Shown: positions 4,618 to 6,304 of the stretch, one piece after another
Layout: every line of letters begins with the position of its first letter
How positions within the stretch are numbered: position 1 is the first letter of the stretch
Assembly: GCA_019421975.1 (NCBI GenBank)
Contig: JAHZEE010000039.1
Location: 1 to 6,304, forward strand
Source of the DNA: Clostridiales bacterium
GTDB taxonomy: Bacteria > Bacillota > Clostridia > Oscillospirales > Oscillospiraceae
Direction: 5' to 3'
DNA: 6,304 bases
The notes under the pieces: model-generated
Seen by the model: the letters and a program-made list of their open reading frames with translations, nothing else
Database searches by the model: none
Told to the model about the DNA's origin: nothing
Program-made: the position numbers and the translations under genes

Positions 4618-5937
4618 ATGGATTTATTGACGGGAAATATCAAACGGGCATATTTTCGGTATCTGTCCGCTGCCTTTGGCAGCGCGCTCATCAGCTCGAT
4701 CTACTACATTGTGGATATGGCCATGGTGGGGCAGTATCAGGGACCGGACGGCACGGCGGCGCTGGCCGTGGTGGCACCGGTGTGGAACCTCATCTACAGC
4801 CTGGGGCTGCTGACGGGAATCGGCGGCGCGGTGCTCTTCAGCAATGCGCACGGCAGCGGTCACGGCCAGCGCTCCAATGAGTGGTTTACCGCGGCGCTTC
4901 TGGCGTCCGCTGTCCTGGCGGCGGTGAGCTGGGCCGTCATTCTGATCTGGTCGGAGCCGATGCTGCGGCTGTTTGGCGCCGATGCGGTGCTGCTTCCCCT
5001 GGCGGCGGACTATCTGCGCCCCATCCAATTTGTCGCGCCGCTGTTTTTGTTCAACCAGATGCTGGCGGCCTTCCTGCGCAACGACAACCGTCCGGGGCTT
5101 GCCACAGCGGCGGTGCTCGCCGGCGGTATTTTCAATGTGGTGGGCGACTATGTGTTTGTCTTTCCCATGGATCTGGGGCTGTACGGCGCAGGCCTTGCCA
5201 CCTCGGTCGGCTGCGTCATCACCTCCGTGGTGATGCTGACCCACTTCTTCACCCGGCGAAATACCCTGCGCCTGGTCTGGCCCAGGCAGCTGCTGCGGCA
5301 GCTGGGGCAGATCTGCCTCACCGGCTTCTCCGCCTTTTTCCTGGACATGGCCATGGGCATCCTCACCATGCTCTTTAACCGGCAGATCATGCGGTACTTT
5401 GGCGCCTCGGCCCTGTCGGTGTACGGGATTCTGGTCAATATCAGCACGGTGGTCCAGTGCTGCGGCTACAGCGTGGGCCAGGCGGCCCAGCCGCTGCTGT
5501 CCATCAACTACGGCGCCGGCAAGTGGGACCGGACCGCCCAGATCCTCAAATACGCGGCAATGAGCGCCGGCGTTTTCGGCATCCTCTGGTGCCTGGTGGT
5601 GCTGCTGGCGCCCAATGGATTTGTCCACCTCTTTATGGCCCCAACCGCAGAGGTGCTCGCCATCGCGCCGCACATTCTGCGCACCTACGGCCTCTCCTTT
5701 TTGCTTTTGCCGTTCAATGTGTTCTCCACCTACTACTTCCAGTCCCTGATGCGCCCCGGCGCCTCCTTTGCCATCTCTGTGACCCGGGGGATCGTGCTCA
5801 GCGGCCTTCTGGTCTGCCTGCTGCCGGCCCTGTTTGGGGCGGCGCTGATCTGGTATGCCATGCCCATCACGGAGCTGGCCGTGGCGCTGCTGGTGGCGGT
5901 CTGGATCCGAAACTGCCAGAGGACGCTGACACACTGA
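4618..5937 (+). CDS. MATE-family multidrug/cation efflux transporter
   Basis: This is a cytoplasmic-membrane antiporter predicted to export drugs or other organic compounds using a sodium or proton gradient. The 439-aa product has the length and 12-helix layout of MATE proteins, in two related six-helix halves. Family landmarks are SSIYYIVDMAMVGQY in helix 1 (with Asp33), FNQMLAAFLRNDNRPGLATA at about 145-164, FNVVGDYVFVFPMDLGLYGAGLAT at 172-195, and the second-half signature VGQAAQPLLSINYGAG at 286-301. The pattern resembles the MepA/DinF side of the family, but the substrate cannot be told. ATG at 4618 is chosen because GCGGAGG (4605-4611) is 6 bases upstream; a GTG at 4603 would put that site inside the gene. 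It appears to have its own operator-bearing promoter and a hairpin leader. Confidence 0.92.
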   Translation: MDLLTGNIKRAYFRYLSAAFGSALISSIYYIVDMAMVGQYQGPDGTAALAVVAPVWNLIYSLGLLTGIGGAVLFSNAHGSGHGQRSNEWFTAALLASAVLAAVSWAVILIWSEPMLRLFGADAVLLPLAADYLRPIQFVAPLFLFNQMLAAFLRNDNRPGLATAAVLAGGIFNVVGDYVFVFPMDLGLYGAGLATSVGCVITSVVMLTHFFTRRNTLRLVWPRQLLRQLGQICLTGFSAFFLDMAMGILTMLFNRQIMRYFGASALSVYGILVNISTVVQCCGYSVGQAAQPLLSINYGAGKWDRTAQILKYAAMSAGVFGILWCLVVLLAPNGFVHLFMAPTAEVLAIAPHILRTYGLSFLLLPFNVFSTYYFQSLMRPGASFAISVTRGIVLSGLLVCLLPALFGAALIWYAMPITELAVALLVAVWIRNCQRTLTH

Positions 5938-6010
5938 CCGGTTCTCATGTTCCTTTCATGTTGGCGTGATAGGCTGTATCCAGAAACAAACCAGCAAGGA
6001 GGAATTTAAA

Positions 6011-6304
6011 ATGAAAATGTTCAGACAGACAGTCGGCGCAGTTCTGGCAGTGTGCATGGTGGCCGGCGCGGCCAGCGCAGCCCAGGCAGAGACCGTGACC
6101 GCCTCGATCGATCCGGACTGCCGCATTGTGATTGACGGGACGGCGCGCACCTTCTACAATGTCTCCGGCGAGGAGGTCCATCCCATCCTCTACGATGGAA
6201 CCACCTATCTGCCGGTCCGTGCCATCGGCGAGCTGATGGGGGAAAATGTGGACTGGGACGAGCAGACCAAGACCATCACCATCGGCGGCCGCCGGACCAC
6301 CCAG
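6011..6304 (+). CDS. Secreted stalk-domain (copper amine oxidase N-like) protein, 3' end outside the window
   Basis: An open reading frame of 98 codons starts at ATG 6011 and continues past the window. AAGGAGG at 5996-6002 is 8 bases upstream. Residues 1-26 are a signal peptide: MKMFRQ, a hydrophobic core, and ASAAQA before a probable cleavage at Glu27. Residues about 35-92 match the copper amine oxidase N-terminal-like domain (PF07833), with the typical DGTTYLPVRAIGELMG and VDWDEQTKTITI. In Clostridia this domain is a cell-surface module joined to varied enzymes or binding domains, and despite the name it does not itself imply amine oxidase activity. The function therefore depends on the unseen C-terminus. 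It follows the MATE gene by 73 bases with no clear terminator or promoter between, so readthrough is possible. Confidence 0.85.
   Translation, partial: MKMFRQTVGAVLAVCMVAGAASAAQAETVTASIDPDCRIVIDGTARTFYNVSGEEVHPILYDGTTYLPVRAIGELMGENVDWDEQTKTITIGGRRTTQ

Noticed and set aside
4624..5934. Long minus-strand reading frame opposite the MATE gene
   Set aside because: The translation is rich in His, Gln and Arg, as expected of the antisense of a membrane protein. No start signals or domains are visible.
4562..5976. GTGATAGGCTG occurs on both sides of the MATE gene (4562-4572 and 5966-5976)
   Set aside because: An 11-base match is expected by chance in a window this size and its flanks do not extend.
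6041..6058. Cys15 in the stalk-protein signal peptide as a lipoprotein site
   Set aside because: The residue before it is Val and the hydrophobic core continues past it. ASAAQA is a better signal peptidase I site.

Overview
The window looks like chromosome of a GC-rich Firmicute of the Clostridia, most likely an Oscillospiraceae-type gut bacterium. Three things suggest this. There is an rpsF-ssb-rpsR operon behind a consensus sigma-A promoter. There is a secreted 'stalk' (copper amine oxidase N-terminal-like) protein. There are GC-rich multi-hairpin repeats built around CTCCCCTTGAGGGGAG, which I associate from memory with this group. The taxonomic call is inference.

Layout: Positions 1-1250 are accessory in character. 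The first ~110 bases carry several dyads, including an 11-bp stem with a G6/C6 run, and a rho-independent terminator follows at 150-184. Next come an AT-rich XRE/HTH regulator (286-660), a four-hairpin repeat (copy A), a second small XRE regulator (855-1085) and an inverted second repeat (copy B). Positions 1272-2488 are core genome: promoter, structured leader, rpsF, ssb, rpsR and a strong terminator. A separate promoter within and just after that terminator's T-tract drives glutamine-dependent NAD+ synthetase (2562-4481). A TTGACA box overlapping the nadE stop codon then appears to start a MATE efflux transcript. That promoter carries a 25-bp palindrome, and its leader holds a large hairpin before the MATE gene (4618-5937). 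The window ends inside a gene for an exported stalk-domain protein (6011 onward).

How the genes work together: S6, SSB and S18 form the classic translation/replication operon. NAD synthetase is an independent housekeeping unit. The MATE gene looks individually regulated. The two XRE regulators have no visible target operon here. They sit in a composition island between repeats and are best read as remnants or edges of mobile DNA next to the rpsF operon.

Most of the window is ordinary. The parts most worth a second look are the inverted pair of four-hairpin repeats, whose variable stems differ in sequence yet stay paired; the palindromic operator plus attenuator-like leader of the MATE gene; and the dyad-rich left edge, which could be a conjugation origin or a small RNA.
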